NCBI RefSeq assembly: GCF_008370045.1
Contig: NZ_VOBN01000020.1
Location: 1-64,000 of the forward strand
Direction: 5' to 3'
DNA: 64,000 nt
DNA from: Pseudomonas sp. ANT_J12
Lineage (GTDB): Bacteria > Pseudomonadota > Gammaproteobacteria > Pseudomonadales > Pseudomonadaceae
In this document: one piece after another, positions 51,550 to 59,892 of the stretch
Layout: every line of letters starts with the position of its first letter
Position numbering within the stretch: the stretch's first letter is position 1
Made by a program: the position numbers and the translations under genes
The notes under the pieces: model-generated
What the model was told of the DNA's origin: nothing
Seen by the model: only the letters and a program-made list of their open reading frames with translations
Database searches by the model: none

Positions 51550-52215
51550 TCAACGCCGCAGGTAAGACCCGAAATCAATATCCCCGGCACTCAAGATCGC
51601 CTGCACCCGATTGTGCACATTGAGTTTGCGCAGGATCGCCGAAACGTGGGCCTTGACCGTGGTTTCGGCGATTTCCAGGGTGTAGGCGATCTGTTTGTTC
51701 GACTCGCCCTTGGTCATGCGTTCCAGCACCAGCAACTGCTTGCGGGTCAGGGCCTGGAGCAGTTCCGGCGGGAAGCTCGGGTTGTCGTTCATCCGCCGAT
51801 GGGTGCCGGGTTTTTGCGTGCGGATGATGTCCGGCGGCAGGTACACGTTGCCGTTGAGAATCTGCTGGATGGCTTCGGTCATTTGCAGCCGTGGCGAGGA
51901 CTTGGTGATAAACCCCACCGCGCCATACGTGATGGCTTGCAGCACGATCTGCTTGTCCTGTTCGGCCGAGACAATCACCACCGGAATGGTCGGCGCCTCG
52001 TTGCGCAGGTTGATCAGGCCATTGAGGCCGTGCATGCCGGGCATGTTCAGGTCCAGCAGGATCAGGTCCAGGTCGTCGTGTTCCTGGGTCAACAGCAGGG
52101 CGCTGTCCAGGTCGGCGGTTTCCATCACTTCGCTGCCGGGGAAACCGTCGCTGATGACGTTATGAATGGCTTCGCGAAACAGCGGGTGATCGTCGGCAAT
52201 CAGAATTTTGTACAT
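51550..52215 (-). CDS. pedR1: LuxR-family response regulator, AgmR/PedR1 type
   Basis: A 221-residue NarL/FixJ regulator. The receiver has DD at ILIADDHPLF and phospho-Asp in LILLDLNMPGMHGL (about 53); the C-terminal HTH has GESNKQIAYTLEIAETTVKA. I chose the ATG at 52215 (MYKILIADDH) because GAGGTGA is 9 nt upstream, whereas the ATG six bases earlier is nearly on top of it. AgmR-type regulators activate PQQ-alcohol dehydrogenase genes. It lies 50 bp after the CXXCW gene on the same strand, probably one operon, and next to its likely kinase. Confidence 0.88.
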   Translation of the reverse strand: MYKILIADDHPLFREAIHNVISDGFPGSEVMETADLDSALLLTQEHDDLDLILLDLNMPGMHGLNGLINLRNEAPTIPVVIVSAEQDKQIVLQAITYGAVGFITKSSPRLQMTEAIQQILNGNVYLPPDIIRTQKPGTHRRMNDNPSFPPELLQALTRKQLLVLERMTKGESNKQIAYTLEIAETTVKAHVSAILRKLNVHNRVQAILSAGDIDFGSYLRR

Positions 52216-52271
52216 GGCCATTCACCTCATTATTTTGATTTTTGGTGGGGCAACATCGTGCACGTGTTCAG

Positions 52272-52829
52272 TCAGGGAAAGGGCTCGGGCTGGGCCGGCG
52301 CAACGGGCAGGTTCGCCGCTTGCCAGGCATCCAGGCCATCGCGATACCAATACACTGACTTATAGCCCATGGCGGTGGCGCGTTTTACCGCGTTCCAGCT
52401 CAGCCAGCAATCGGCGCGGCAGTAGAAGACCAGCGGTTGTTGGTGATCGCCGTCAGTCAGTTGGTCCAGATTACGCGCAAAGTACGCCTGCCAATCAGGT
52501 GTCAGATCGCCGTCGCCGGTATTGGCCAGCCAATGGCTGCCGGGCAGGTTCTCGTGGGGCTGGTCTTCGATGAATTGGCCTTGCAGCCACTGGCGGCGGT
52601 AGACGTCGATCAGCACCGGGCGCGGCGTCTGCTTGAGCAGGGTTTGCAGGGCAGGGGTGTCGATGATCGTCGCGTCTTGCAACTGATTCGGTGTCGGGCT
52701 GCGGTACAGGCCGATGCGGTAGCCGTCGGCGGAAAACAGCGTGGTTTCGGCCTGCGCGGTGCTCAGCAGCAGGCTAAGCGACAGGGCAGCGAGGCAAGGG
52801 CGCAGCAGGCGACGTCGGGCACGCGGCAT
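52272..52829 (-). CDS. PQQ-dependent catabolism-associated CXXCW motif protein (rhodanese-like)
   Basis: The 185-residue protein has a signal peptide (SLSLLLSTAQA, about 16-27) and a rhodanese-like fold. PVLIDVYRRQWLQGQF is near residue 75 and the signature PLVFYCRADCWLSWNAVKRA near 135, with Cys-Arg-Ala-Asp-Cys-Trp. Members occur only with quinoprotein alcohol oxidation genes; a role in periplasmic redox or maturation is proposed. A copy of the shared operator-like motif lies 80 bp upstream. Confidence 0.88.
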   Translation of the reverse strand: MPRARRRLLRPCLAALSLSLLLSTAQAETTLFSADGYRIGLYRSPTPNQLQDATIIDTPALQTLLKQTPRPVLIDVYRRQWLQGQFIEDQPHENLPGSHWLANTGDGDLTPDWQAYFARNLDQLTDGDHQQPLVFYCRADCWLSWNAVKRATAMGYKSVYWYRDGLDAWQAANLPVAPAQPEPFP

Positions 52830-52910
52830 GGGGGTTCAATCCTTATAGTTATGAACCTATTACATGCCAGGCGCGGTGCGAAGGGAATGCGACGATAGAC
52901 AGGTAAAGCA

Positions 52911-52924
52911 GTACTAAAGTCGTA
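52911..52924. promoter_or_regulatory. Candidate PQQ-region operator, copy 2
   Basis: GTACTAAAGTCGTA, in the wider AGCAGTACTAAAGTCGTAA, matches copy 3 at 11 of 14 positions. It is 80 bp upstream of the CXXCW gene. Confidence 0.55.
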
Positions 52925-52941
52925 ATTTTCCCCCGGTTGAT

Positions 52942-53051
52942 GATCGTTCCCACGCTCCGCGTGGGAATGCAGCCCGGGACGCTCCGCGTCCCCGAACTAT
53001 GTGACGCAGAGCGTCACAGGAGGCATTCCCACGCGGAGCGTGGGAACGATC
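52942..53051. repeat. Palindromic repeat family B
   Basis: ATCGTTCCCACGCTCCGCGT mirrored by ACGCGGAGCGTGGGAACGAT. It lies just after the ABC permease stop and likely marks the end of that operon. Confidence 0.9.
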
Positions 53052-53053
53052 AA

Positions 53054-53845
53054 TCAGGTGGCTTTGCGCACGGCGGCGTGCTGCGGGTTGAAAGTGAGCA
53101 CGGCGAGTAGCACGAACACCAGCGTCAGCCCCACGCACACTGCTAGCGCCAGGGGATTGAAACGCTCATACAGGGCAAACCGCACCAGCTCCACGGCGTG
53201 GGTGAACGGGTTCAGCGCACACAACCAGTACAACCATTCACTGGACTCGCGCATTTTCCACAGCGGATACAGCGCCGACGACAGGAAAAACAGCGGGAAG
53301 ATCACGAAATTCATCACCCCGGCAAAGTTCTCCAACTGGCGGATCGCGTTGGACAGCAACAGCCCCAACGCACTGAGCATCAACGCCACCAGCAGCAACG
53401 CCGGCAAGGCAATCAATAGACCCATGGCCGGCGGTTGCACGCCGTACACCCAGGCGATCGCCAAAAACGCATAGACCTGCAACAACGAGATCAGCGACGT
53501 CGCCAACAACTTGCTGCACAGCAGAAAGGTTCGGGGCAGGGGACTGGTCAGCAGCACGCGCATGCTGCCCATTTCCCGGTCGTAAACCATCGACAGCGAG
53601 CCCTGCATGCCGTTGAACAGCAGGATCATGCAGGCCAGCCCCGGAATGATGTACACCTCGTAGGGAATGTAGGTGTCGTAAGGCTCGATGATCGCGATAC
53701 CCAGCGCCGCGCGAAACCCGGCGGCGAACACCAGCAGCCACAACAGCGGGCGCACCAGGGCACTGAGAAACCGCGTGCGCTGCAACACAAAACGCAGCCA
53801 TTCGCGCAGCACGATGCCGTTGAAACACTGCCAATACGCATTCAT
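53054..53845 (-). CDS. ABC-2 type permease of the PQQ-associated transporter
   Basis: A 263-residue membrane protein with six hydrophobic segments and the ABC-2 pattern (VRPLLWLLVFAAGFRAALG, then YIIPGLACMILLFNGMQGSL and MVYDREMGSMRVLLTSPLPR). It pairs with the ATPase upstream (4-bp overlap). ABC transporters of this sort accompany alcohol quinoprotein genes; direction and cargo are not known. Confidence 0.88.
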   Translation of the reverse strand: MNAYWQCFNGIVLREWLRFVLQRTRFLSALVRPLLWLLVFAAGFRAALGIAIIEPYDTYIPYEVYIIPGLACMILLFNGMQGSLSMVYDREMGSMRVLLTSPLPRTFLLCSKLLATSLISLLQVYAFLAIAWVYGVQPPAMGLLIALPALLLVALMLSALGLLLSNAIRQLENFAGVMNFVIFPLFFLSSALYPLWKMRESSEWLYWLCALNPFTHAVELVRFALYERFNPLALAVCVGLTLVFVLLAVLTFNPQHAAVRKAT

Positions 53846-54573
53846 CGAGCGGCTCCCGAGGTGGTCAGTCGAGTGAAGGCCGAACCGAGGTCGCCGCCAT
53901 GTTCCTGGCTCAGGACGTCTGCTTGACCGCTGGCCACCAGTCGACCCTGATGCAGAATCAGCAAGTCATCGCTGGGCTGCACTTCATCCAGCAAATGGGT
54001 GGTCCAGAGCACGCTGATGCCTTGCTCGCGGCACAGGCTGCGAATGTGCTGGTTGAGCGCCAGGCGACTGGCCGGGTCGAGGCCGACACTGGCTTCGTCC
54101 AGCAGCAATAGACGCGGCTCATGCAGCAAGGCCCGGGCGATCTCTACCCGACGCCGGTGGCCGCCATTCAGTTCGCGGACTTTTTCGCGGCGGCGTTCGG
54201 TCAGGCCTTGCCGGGCCAGTTCAGCTTCGACCCGCAGGCCGGTCTGGCGCCGGGACAGGCCGTGCAGCGCGGCGTGATAACGCAGGTTTTGCTCGACGCT
54301 CAGGTCCAGGTCCAACGTGCTTTGCTGAAACACCACGCCCAATTGCTTGAGCGCCGGGCGCGGTGCGTCACGCAATGAACAACCGCCGACCCGGATGTCC
54401 CCGCGCTGCAAATCATACAGTCGCGTCAGCAGCGCAATCAGCGTCGATTTACCGGCCCCGTTCGGCCCCAGCAACGCGGCAAAACGCCCCGGCGCCAGGT
54501 TGAAACTCACCTGGCGCAAGGCCTCCTTGGTGCCATAGGCGAAACTCAATTCGCTGACTTCCAGGGCGTTCAT
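53842..54573 (-). CDS. ABC transporter ATP-binding protein, PQQ-associated
   Basis: The 243-residue ATPase has Walker A LLGPNGAGKSTLI (about 35-47), signature VRELNGGHRRRVEIARALL (LNGG in place of LSGG), Walker B RLLLLDEAS and switch His in LWTTHLLDEV. I chose the ATG at 54573, which overlaps the beta-propeller stop (ATGA). The next gene is the permease, also with a 4-bp overlap. Confidence 0.9.
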   Translation of the reverse strand: MNALEVSELSFAYGTKEALRQVSFNLAPGRFAALLGPNGAGKSTLIALLTRLYDLQRGDIRVGGCSLRDAPRPALKQLGVVFQQSTLDLDLSVEQNLRYHAALHGLSRRQTGLRVEAELARQGLTERRREKVRELNGGHRRRVEIARALLHEPRLLLLDEASVGLDPASRLALNQHIRSLCREQGISVLWTTHLLDEVQPSDDLLILHQGRLVASGQADVLSQEHGGDLGSAFTRLTTSGAAR

Positions 54574-55529
54574 GGCGTGACCACCACGCCCCACGGATAG
54601 CGCCCGACCTTGATCGATTTGCTGACCTTGAGGCTGTCGACATCAATCACCGACACATCGCCGCTGACGCCGTTGGTGGCCAGTAATTGCTTCTGGTCCG
54701 GGGTGAACGACATCTGCCAGACCCGGCGCCCCACCAGCAAATAATCGAGCACTTCAAAGGTTTTGGCATCGACCACCGCCACATGGTTGGCCGGGCCGAG
54801 GGCGACGAAGCCATACTTGCCGTCGGCGCTGAGCTTGATCCCCACCGGCTGGACTTTGTCCGGGTGCACACCCTTGATCTGGAAGTTCAGGGTCTTGAGG
54901 ATCTTGCGCGTCGCCACATCGAGAATCGTCACGGTGCCGCCGATTTCCGCCGAGGCCCAGAGCTGCGAGCCGTCCGGCGAAAACTCGACGAAACGCGGCC
55001 GTTGATCCACCAGCGTGCTGTCGGCCAACGTCTGGGTGCTGGTGTCGATCCAGTGCAGCATGTTGGTGGTTTCGCTGGTGTTCACCGCCCACTTGCCATC
55101 GGGGCTGACCGCCATGCCTTCGGGCTCGACGCCGACGTTGATCTGGCTCAGCACCTTGGAGGTTTCGGTGTCGATCACCGTGACCAGCGCATCGTCTTCG
55201 TTGGAGACATACAGCCAACGGTTGTTCGGGTGCAGGGCAAATTGCTCCGGGTCCTTGCCCGACGGCAGCTCCTTGATGATCTTGCGCGTGGCCACGTCCA
55301 TCACCTGGACCCGGTCCGAGTCACTGGCGCAGATGTACAACAGCTTGCTGTCGTGGGACAGCAGCAACCCGCGCGGACGCTGGCCGACGGGCAGGGTGTC
55401 GGTGACTTGCAGGGTCTGCATGTCGATCAGGCTCAGGCTGTTGTCCTTTTCGTTGGAGACCCAGGCGGTGCTGGCCACGGCGTGCCCGGCGGCAAGCAGC
55501 AGGGCGCATGAGAGCAGGGTACGGCGCAT
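54570..55529 (-). CDS. PQQ-dependent catabolism-associated beta-propeller protein
   Basis: A 319-residue periplasmic protein with a signal peptide (to AVA, about 19) and seven YVTN-type repeats: VSNEKDNSLSLIDMQTLQV, ICASDSDRVQVMDVATRKII, VSNEDDALVTVIDTETSKVL and similar. The family always sits in quinoprotein-alcohol clusters; its role is unknown. It is between the binding protein (37 bp upstream) and the ATPase (overlap), so all four ABC-operon genes are one unit. Confidence 0.9.
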   Translation of the reverse strand: MRRTLLSCALLLAAGHAVASTAWVSNEKDNSLSLIDMQTLQVTDTLPVGQRPRGLLLSHDSKLLYICASDSDRVQVMDVATRKIIKELPSGKDPEQFALHPNNRWLYVSNEDDALVTVIDTETSKVLSQINVGVEPEGMAVSPDGKWAVNTSETTNMLHWIDTSTQTLADSTLVDQRPRFVEFSPDGSQLWASAEIGGTVTILDVATRKILKTLNFQIKGVHPDKVQPVGIKLSADGKYGFVALGPANHVAVVDAKTFEVLDYLLVGRRVWQMSFTPDQKQLLATNGVSGDVSVIDVDSLKVSKSIKVGRYPWGVVVTP

Positions 55530-55566
55530 GGCGGATTCCTTTTTATTGTCGTTGTTGTGAAGAAAA

Positions 55567-56751
55567 TCAGGGAAAGCGGCAGGTCACTTCGGCCTTGTCG
55601 TAGCCCAGGCTGTCCATTTCGTTGACCGGGTGCAGGAAACCGTCCTGGGGTGAGGTGCTGACCAGTGCGCGCGGTTGCACGATGGGGATCGGCTGGCGCA
55701 ACTGGCCGTTCCACGCCCGGTAACTCAACTTGCGCCCCTTGAAACCGTCCAGCGGCAGTTGATCGCTGATCTCCAGGTCGCGGATCGCCATCGGGTCGGC
55801 CTGGCGCAGTTTGGTCACCGCGCTGGCGATGCTGCGCACGGCCATCCACGCGGCGAAATCCCGGTCATTCATCCAGCGCCCGGTCAAGGCTTCGAAGCGT
55901 TTTTGCAGTTGCGCGGCGCCGTAGGTTTCCACAGTCTTGTGCCAGCCCACCGGGGTCAGGCCCTGGGTGCCGGCGACCGGGCGCGGGTACCAGGTCTGGT
56001 AGGGCACGTATTCGCCGAAGTCGCCGCGTTCGTCCGCCACCAGCACCACGTCGTACTCGGCGGTCTGGGTGAACAGCGGCATGTCGGCCTGGGCGCTGCG
56101 GCGCTGATCGTTGTCGAAGCTCCAGGCTTTTTCCGCCACCAGTTTCACGCCGAAGCGTTTGGCGGCGCGGCGCAGGGCGGCGGCGTAGGCTTGATCATCC
56201 GGGGTCGGGCCGACGATCAGCAGCGCCCGCTGCCATTTGCGCACTACCAGAAATTGCGCCAATGCGTCGGCCAACATCGCCCGGCTCGGCAGGCTGTGCA
56301 GCACGTTCGGCAGGCAATCGGTGCTGCGCAGGCTGTCATCCGGGCTGCCAGCGTTAAACAGCAAGCTGTCGGGCAACACAGCGCTGAGCCGGCGCAGGGT
56401 TTCCACCGGGGCGTTGACCACAAACAGACGCAGGCCTTGTTCGTGCTGGGCCTTGGCCGCTTCGACCAGCGCATCCGGGGTGTCGGTGCTGGCGCTGATC
56501 AGGCTGTAGCTGTGGTTGAGAAAACGCCCGGTGCTGTTGCTGTCGGTGATCGCCAGTTCGGCGCCGCGCAGCCCGGCATCGGCGGGTTCGGGAATGACGT
56601 TCGACAGCAGCGGCCCCGGATCAGGCCGATAGCCGAGGTAGCCGATCTGCACCTGCAACGGCGCATCGGCGGCCTGGCTCTGGGTCGCCAGCCCGGCGGC
56701 GCAGGCAATCGCCAGCAGGTAGATCAAGGCGTAGGGGGCGAGCTGGCGCAT
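55567..56751 (-). CDS. Periplasmic binding protein of the PQQ-associated ABC system
   Basis: The 394-residue protein has a signal peptide (MRQLAPYALIYLLAIACAAG, cleaved near SQAADA). It has a type I periplasmic-binding fold: VQIGYLGYRPDPGPLLSN, LFVVNAPVETL, LIVGPTPDDQAYAAALRRA and VLVADERGDFGEY. I chose the ATG at 56751 because GGAG lies 6 nt upstream; two earlier in-frame ATGs lack a ribosome site. First gene of the minus-strand operon; operator-like copy 3 lies 81 bp upstream. Confidence 0.87.
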   Translation of the reverse strand: MRQLAPYALIYLLAIACAAGLATQSQAADAPLQVQIGYLGYRPDPGPLLSNVIPEPADAGLRGAELAITDSNSTGRFLNHSYSLISASTDTPDALVEAAKAQHEQGLRLFVVNAPVETLRRLSAVLPDSLLFNAGSPDDSLRSTDCLPNVLHSLPSRAMLADALAQFLVVRKWQRALLIVGPTPDDQAYAAALRRAAKRFGVKLVAEKAWSFDNDQRRSAQADMPLFTQTAEYDVVLVADERGDFGEYVPYQTWYPRPVAGTQGLTPVGWHKTVETYGAAQLQKRFEALTGRWMNDRDFAAWMAVRSIASAVTKLRQADPMAIRDLEISDQLPLDGFKGRKLSYRAWNGQLRQPIPIVQPRALVSTSPQDGFLHPVNEMDSLGYDKAEVTCRFP

Positions 56752-56831
56752 AAGGCACTCCATGACGGGTAGCGCCAGCATAGAAAGCCCGGGGAGCAGA
56801 GGAAATATGCAGAAAGTAGCGCTAAGGCAGT

Positions 56832-56845
56832 ACCAAGGTAGTAAC
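56832..56845. promoter_or_regulatory. Candidate PQQ-region operator, copy 3
   Basis: GTACCAAGGTAGTA, in AGGCAGTACCAAGGTAGTAA, lies between the divergent ABC operon (starting 56751) and the kinase-regulator operon (starting 56909). It is nearly the same as copy 4 and similar to copy 2. Confidence 0.6.
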
Positions 56846-56908
56846 TCATCGGCGGCGGCGCGGTTTTAGCATGGGTTTCAACGGCCATTACCGAGGAGGG
56901 GATCGACC

Positions 56909-57031
56909 ATGCGTATTTTCAAGGCGCTGCTCCTGCCGTTGTTGCTGATCCTGACCCTGATCGGCATCGACAAACTGCACGGCCCGCGACCGACGCTGGT
57001 GCAGATGTCGCCCGCGCTGCCGGGGCGCTAG
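56909..57031 (+). CDS. 40-residue membrane-anchored peptide upstream of pedS2-like kinase
   Basis: ATG at 56909 has GAGGAGGGG upstream, a strong ribosome site. The frame reads MRIFKALLLPLLLILTLIGI then DKLHGPRPTLVQMSPALPGR and stops at 57029-57031. One hydrophobic helix (about 5-20) is followed by a polar, Pro-rich periplasmic tail. The kinase GTG starts 2 bp after the stop, so translation is coupled. I do not recognise a family; an accessory to the kinase or a translational leader are both possible. Confidence 0.6.
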   Translation: MRIFKALLLPLLLILTLIGIDKLHGPRPTLVQMSPALPGR

Positions 57032-57033
57032 GC

Positions 57034-58296
57034 GTGTCGGCCCTGTGGCGGATCAACCTGTGGGTGTGCGGCTTTTTCGCCCTGGTCACCCTGGCGTGCA
57101 TGGCGTTGCTGGTGCACCAGGCGCTGGCGGACGTGGAACGCGAGCTGCAATCGGCCGAAGCGGTGGTCGAGTACCTGAGCGAAACCGCCGAACGTGATCC
57201 GGCCAGCCTTCAGCCGCGACTGACCCAAAGCCTGCGTCATGTGCGGGTGCGCTGGCTGCAACCGGGCGAAGCCGCGCGGCTGCCGTTGCAGGATGGCCTG
57301 GATGCCTGGCTCGGGCGGTTGCTGTTCGCCGAAGCCCGGCACGCTGCCCGGGTCCTGGATTTGCAGGACGGTCGGCGGGTGCAGATTGCCGTGGACCCGC
57401 GGGACGAGATCGATGAAGTCTGGGATTCCCTGCAACAAGTGCTGTTCCTCTGCGGCTTGGCGTTGATGGTAAGTCTGTTGGCCATCCGCTGGGCGGTGCG
57501 TCGGGGCATGGGTCTGCTCGATGAATTGCTCCGCGCGTTGCAGCAAGTCTCTGCCGGCCAGCTCAACGTGCGCTTACGCGGGCAAGGCGTGCCGGAGGCG
57601 CGGCAACTGGCGACCCATTTCAATCGCATGACCGGTGCCCTGGAACAGGCTCGCGCCGACAACACCCGGCTGACCCAGACCTTGCTCGCGGTGCAGGAGC
57701 AGGAACGCACCCATCTGGCGCAAACCCTGCACGACGACCTCGGTCAGTACCTGGCCGGGATTCGCGCTCAAGCCTGTCTGCTCCGCTTGGTGGCGGATCA
57801 ACCGGACACCGTCGAGCGCACGGTGCGCGAGCTGGAACACAACTGCGAACACCTGCAACAGGGCTTTCGAGCGTTGGTGCATGACCTGTATCCGGTGGTG
57901 CTGCAACACCTGCCGCTGTCCGAAGCCTTCGCTTTGCTGGTGGAGCAATGGCAGGGGCGGCAGGGCATCGATTGCCAGTTGCGGGTCAGCGCGCAGTTGC
58001 CGGCGCTGTCGGGGCCGAGCAAGACCCATCTCTATCGCCTGTTGCAAGAAGCCCTGACCAATATTGCGCGGCACGCCGAGGCCAGTCAGGTACGGGTGTG
58101 TTTGCAACATCGCGGCGGGCGTTTGCGCTTGCTGATTCGCGATAACGGTCGCGGCGCCGCACAGCCGCCACGCCCGGGCGTTGGGTTGTACTCAATGTCC
58201 GAACGCGCCCGCAGCCTTGGCGGCGAACTGCGGATCATCAGCCACCCCGGCGCCGGTTGGGCGCTGGCTTTGAGCATGCCTTTGGAGGCGTCATGA
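57034..58296 (+). CDS. pedS2: NarX-type sensor histidine kinase (PedS2/ExaD-like)
   Basis: The 420-residue protein starts at a GTG. TM1 (about 6-28), a periplasmic sensor (about 29-135), TM2 (about 137-158) and a HAMP segment (GQLNVRLRGQGVPEARQLAT) are visible. The HisKA_3 box is AQTLHDDLGQYLAGIRAQAC (His about 232), and the HATPase has LYRLLQEALTNIARHAEA, RDNGRGA and GLYSMSERA. In KT2440, PedS2 senses lanthanides and switches between the calcium and lanthanide alcohol dehydrogenases. It overlaps the response regulator ATG by 4 bp. Confidence 0.87.
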   Translation: MSALWRINLWVCGFFALVTLACMALLVHQALADVERELQSAEAVVEYLSETAERDPASLQPRLTQSLRHVRVRWLQPGEAARLPLQDGLDAWLGRLLFAEARHAARVLDLQDGRRVQIAVDPRDEIDEVWDSLQQVLFLCGLALMVSLLAIRWAVRRGMGLLDELLRALQQVSAGQLNVRLRGQGVPEARQLATHFNRMTGALEQARADNTRLTQTLLAVQEQERTHLAQTLHDDLGQYLAGIRAQACLLRLVADQPDTVERTVRELEHNCEHLQQGFRALVHDLYPVVLQHLPLSEAFALLVEQWQGRQGIDCQLRVSAQLPALSGPSKTHLYRLLQEALTNIARHAEASQVRVCLQHRGGRLRLLIRDNGRGAAQPPRPGVGLYSMSERARSLGGELRIISHPGAGWALALSMPLEAS

Positions 58297-58931
58297 ATAT
58301 TTTGCTGGTCGATGACCATGCGGTGGTCCGTCAGGGCTATGCCAGTCTGTTGCGCGCGCTGTTGCCGGCGATGGAGGTGCGCGAAGCGGCCACGGGTGAG
58401 GAAGCGCTGATCCGGGTCCAGGAAGCGGTGCCGAACCTGGTGATCATGGATTTCGGCTTGCCGGGCATCAGCGGCCTCGAAACCACCCGCCGCTTGCGCC
58501 AGCGCTTGCCGCAACTGCGGGTGTTGTTTTTCAGCATGCACGATGAACTGCCACTGGTGCGCCAGGCGCTGGACGCCGGGGCTTCGGGCTACCTGACCAA
58601 AAGCTCGGCGCCGGAGGTGTTGATCGAAGCGGTGCACAGAATCCTCGCCGGGCACGCCTACATCGAACAACCCCTGGCGACCCAACTGGCGTGCCACCCG
58701 CAACAGGACGCCAGCGACCCGCGCTTGCAAAGCATGACCCAGCGCGAACTGGAGATCTTCGTGATGCTGGCCAAAGGCACCCCGGCGCGGTTGATTGCCG
58801 AACAACTGAATATCAGCAGCAAGACGGTTTCCAATCACCTGACGTTGTTGAAGAGCAAGTTGCAGGTCACGTCCCATACCGAGCTGGTGCATTTGGGGAT
58901 TGATATGGGGGTGGTGCGCAAGGCGGGCTGA
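58293..58931 (+). CDS. pedR2: LuxR-family response regulator (PedR2/ExaE-like)
   Basis: The 212-residue regulator has a receiver (ILLVDDHAVVRQGY, phospho-Asp in LVIMDFGLPGISGL at about 54, LTKSSAP) and a LuxR-type HTH (LAKGTPARLIAEQLNISSKT, then VSNHLTLLKSKL). It is the partner of the kinase upstream (ATGA overlap). It should control the quinoprotein dehydrogenase genes nearby and is one of two candidates for binding the shared operator-like motif. A family B repeat starts just after the stop. Confidence 0.88.
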   Translation: MNILLVDDHAVVRQGYASLLRALLPAMEVREAATGEEALIRVQEAVPNLVIMDFGLPGISGLETTRRLRQRLPQLRVLFFSMHDELPLVRQALDAGASGYLTKSSAPEVLIEAVHRILAGHAYIEQPLATQLACHPQQDASDPRLQSMTQRELEIFVMLAKGTPARLIAEQLNISSKTVSNHLTLLKSKLQVTSHTELVHLGIDMGVVRKAG

Positions 58932-58932
58932 T

Positions 58933-59067
58933 GATCGTTCCCACGCTGAGCGTTGATCGTTCTCACGCGACCCGTGGGAATTGCCTCCACGGACGCTCCG
59001 CGTTCGGCGTTGGATGGGACGCGGAGCGTCCCGGGCTGCATTCCCACGCAGAGCGTGGGAACGATCG
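58933..59067. repeat. Palindromic repeat family B (expanded copy)
   Basis: The left arm is partly duplicated (GATCGTTCCCACGCTGAGCG, then TTGATCGTTCTCACGCGACC). The right arm is CCCACGCAGAGCGTGGGAAC. It lies between the convergent pedR2 and pentapeptide genes. Confidence 0.85.
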
Positions 59068-59076
59068 GTTCACGAC

Positions 59077-59727
59077 TCATTTATCCCATGTGGTCGGGCA
59101 CCCGATGCACCCCGCCATATTCGCATCCTGAAAATTCGCATAGTGCTGCCGCGCACCGCTGAGGTTCGCTTGCTCCAGGTTGCTTTCACCGAACTTGGCT
59201 TCTTGCAGATTGGCATCGCGCAGGTCCGCGCCTTTGAGGTCGGCCTTGCTCAGCCAGGTCATTTCCAAATCCGCAGCACGCAGGTTGGCGTTATGCAGCC
59301 TGGCCCCGGAGAGGCGGGCGAATTGCAGGTAGGCGGCGCTGAGGTTGGCGTTTTCGAATTGCGCGCCCTGGGCGAACAGGCCCCATCCCTGAATCGCCAT
59401 CAGCGTCGCGCCGCTGAAATCGGCCAGGCGCAGGTTGCTTTGTTGCAGGCTGGCGCGGGTCAGGTTGGCGCCTTGCAGTTGGGCTTTTTCCAGGTTGGCG
59501 AGGTCGAGTCGGGCGTGGCGTAAGTCGGCATTGCGCAGGTCGGCGCCGTTGAGGTTCATGCTGCGCAAATCCTGATTGCTCAGGTTGGCCCCCTTGAGGT
59601 TGGCGCCGGGGCATTGGCTGTGTTCGGCGAGGGTGCAGCCGTTGATGATCAGCGGGGCGTCGTCGCCGTCGTCGGTGGCGAAAACCGGAAGAGCGGTTAG
59701 CAATAGCAGTAGAGGTAGGTATTTCAT
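59077..59727 (-). CDS. Secreted pentapeptide-repeat protein
   Basis: The 216-residue protein has a signal peptide (MKYLPLLLLLTALPVFA) and a right-handed beta-helix of A(D/N)LXX repeats across residues 45-205, e.g. LKGANLSNQDLRSMNLNGAD and LRNADLRHARLDLANLEKAQ. There is one Cys pair at the start (NGCTLAEHSQCPG) and one near the end (GCIGCP). A pentapeptide protein occupies the same position in the KT2440 ped cluster. Its role is unknown. It precedes (on the opposite-facing side) the quinoprotein gene. Confidence 0.88.
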   Translation of the reverse strand: MKYLPLLLLLTALPVFATDDGDDAPLIINGCTLAEHSQCPGANLKGANLSNQDLRSMNLNGADLRNADLRHARLDLANLEKAQLQGANLTRASLQQSNLRLADFSGATLMAIQGWGLFAQGAQFENANLSAAYLQFARLSGARLHNANLRAADLEMTWLSKADLKGADLRDANLQEAKFGESNLEQANLSGARQHYANFQDANMAGCIGCPTTWDK

Positions 59728-59759
59728 GGCAGGGCTCTCATGATGTCATCACAAACAAT

Positions 59760-59881
59760 TGTGGCGAGGGAGCTTGCTCCCGCTCGGCTGCGCAGCAGTC
59801 GCAAACCCAGACAACTCGGTGCGGCTGAAAAGTGAGGGGGCCGCCTCTCAGCCCAGCGGGAGCAAGCTCCCTCGCCACAGG
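59760..59881. repeat. REP-like inverted repeat (second copy of 51439 type)
   Basis: TTGTGGCGAGGGAGCTTGCT mirrored by AGCAAGCTCCCTCGCCACAG, with an inner GCGCAGCAGTCGC region. It lies between the pentapeptide gene start and the dehydrogenase stop. Confidence 0.88.
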
Positions 59882-59892
59882 TGTGCAAGGCG

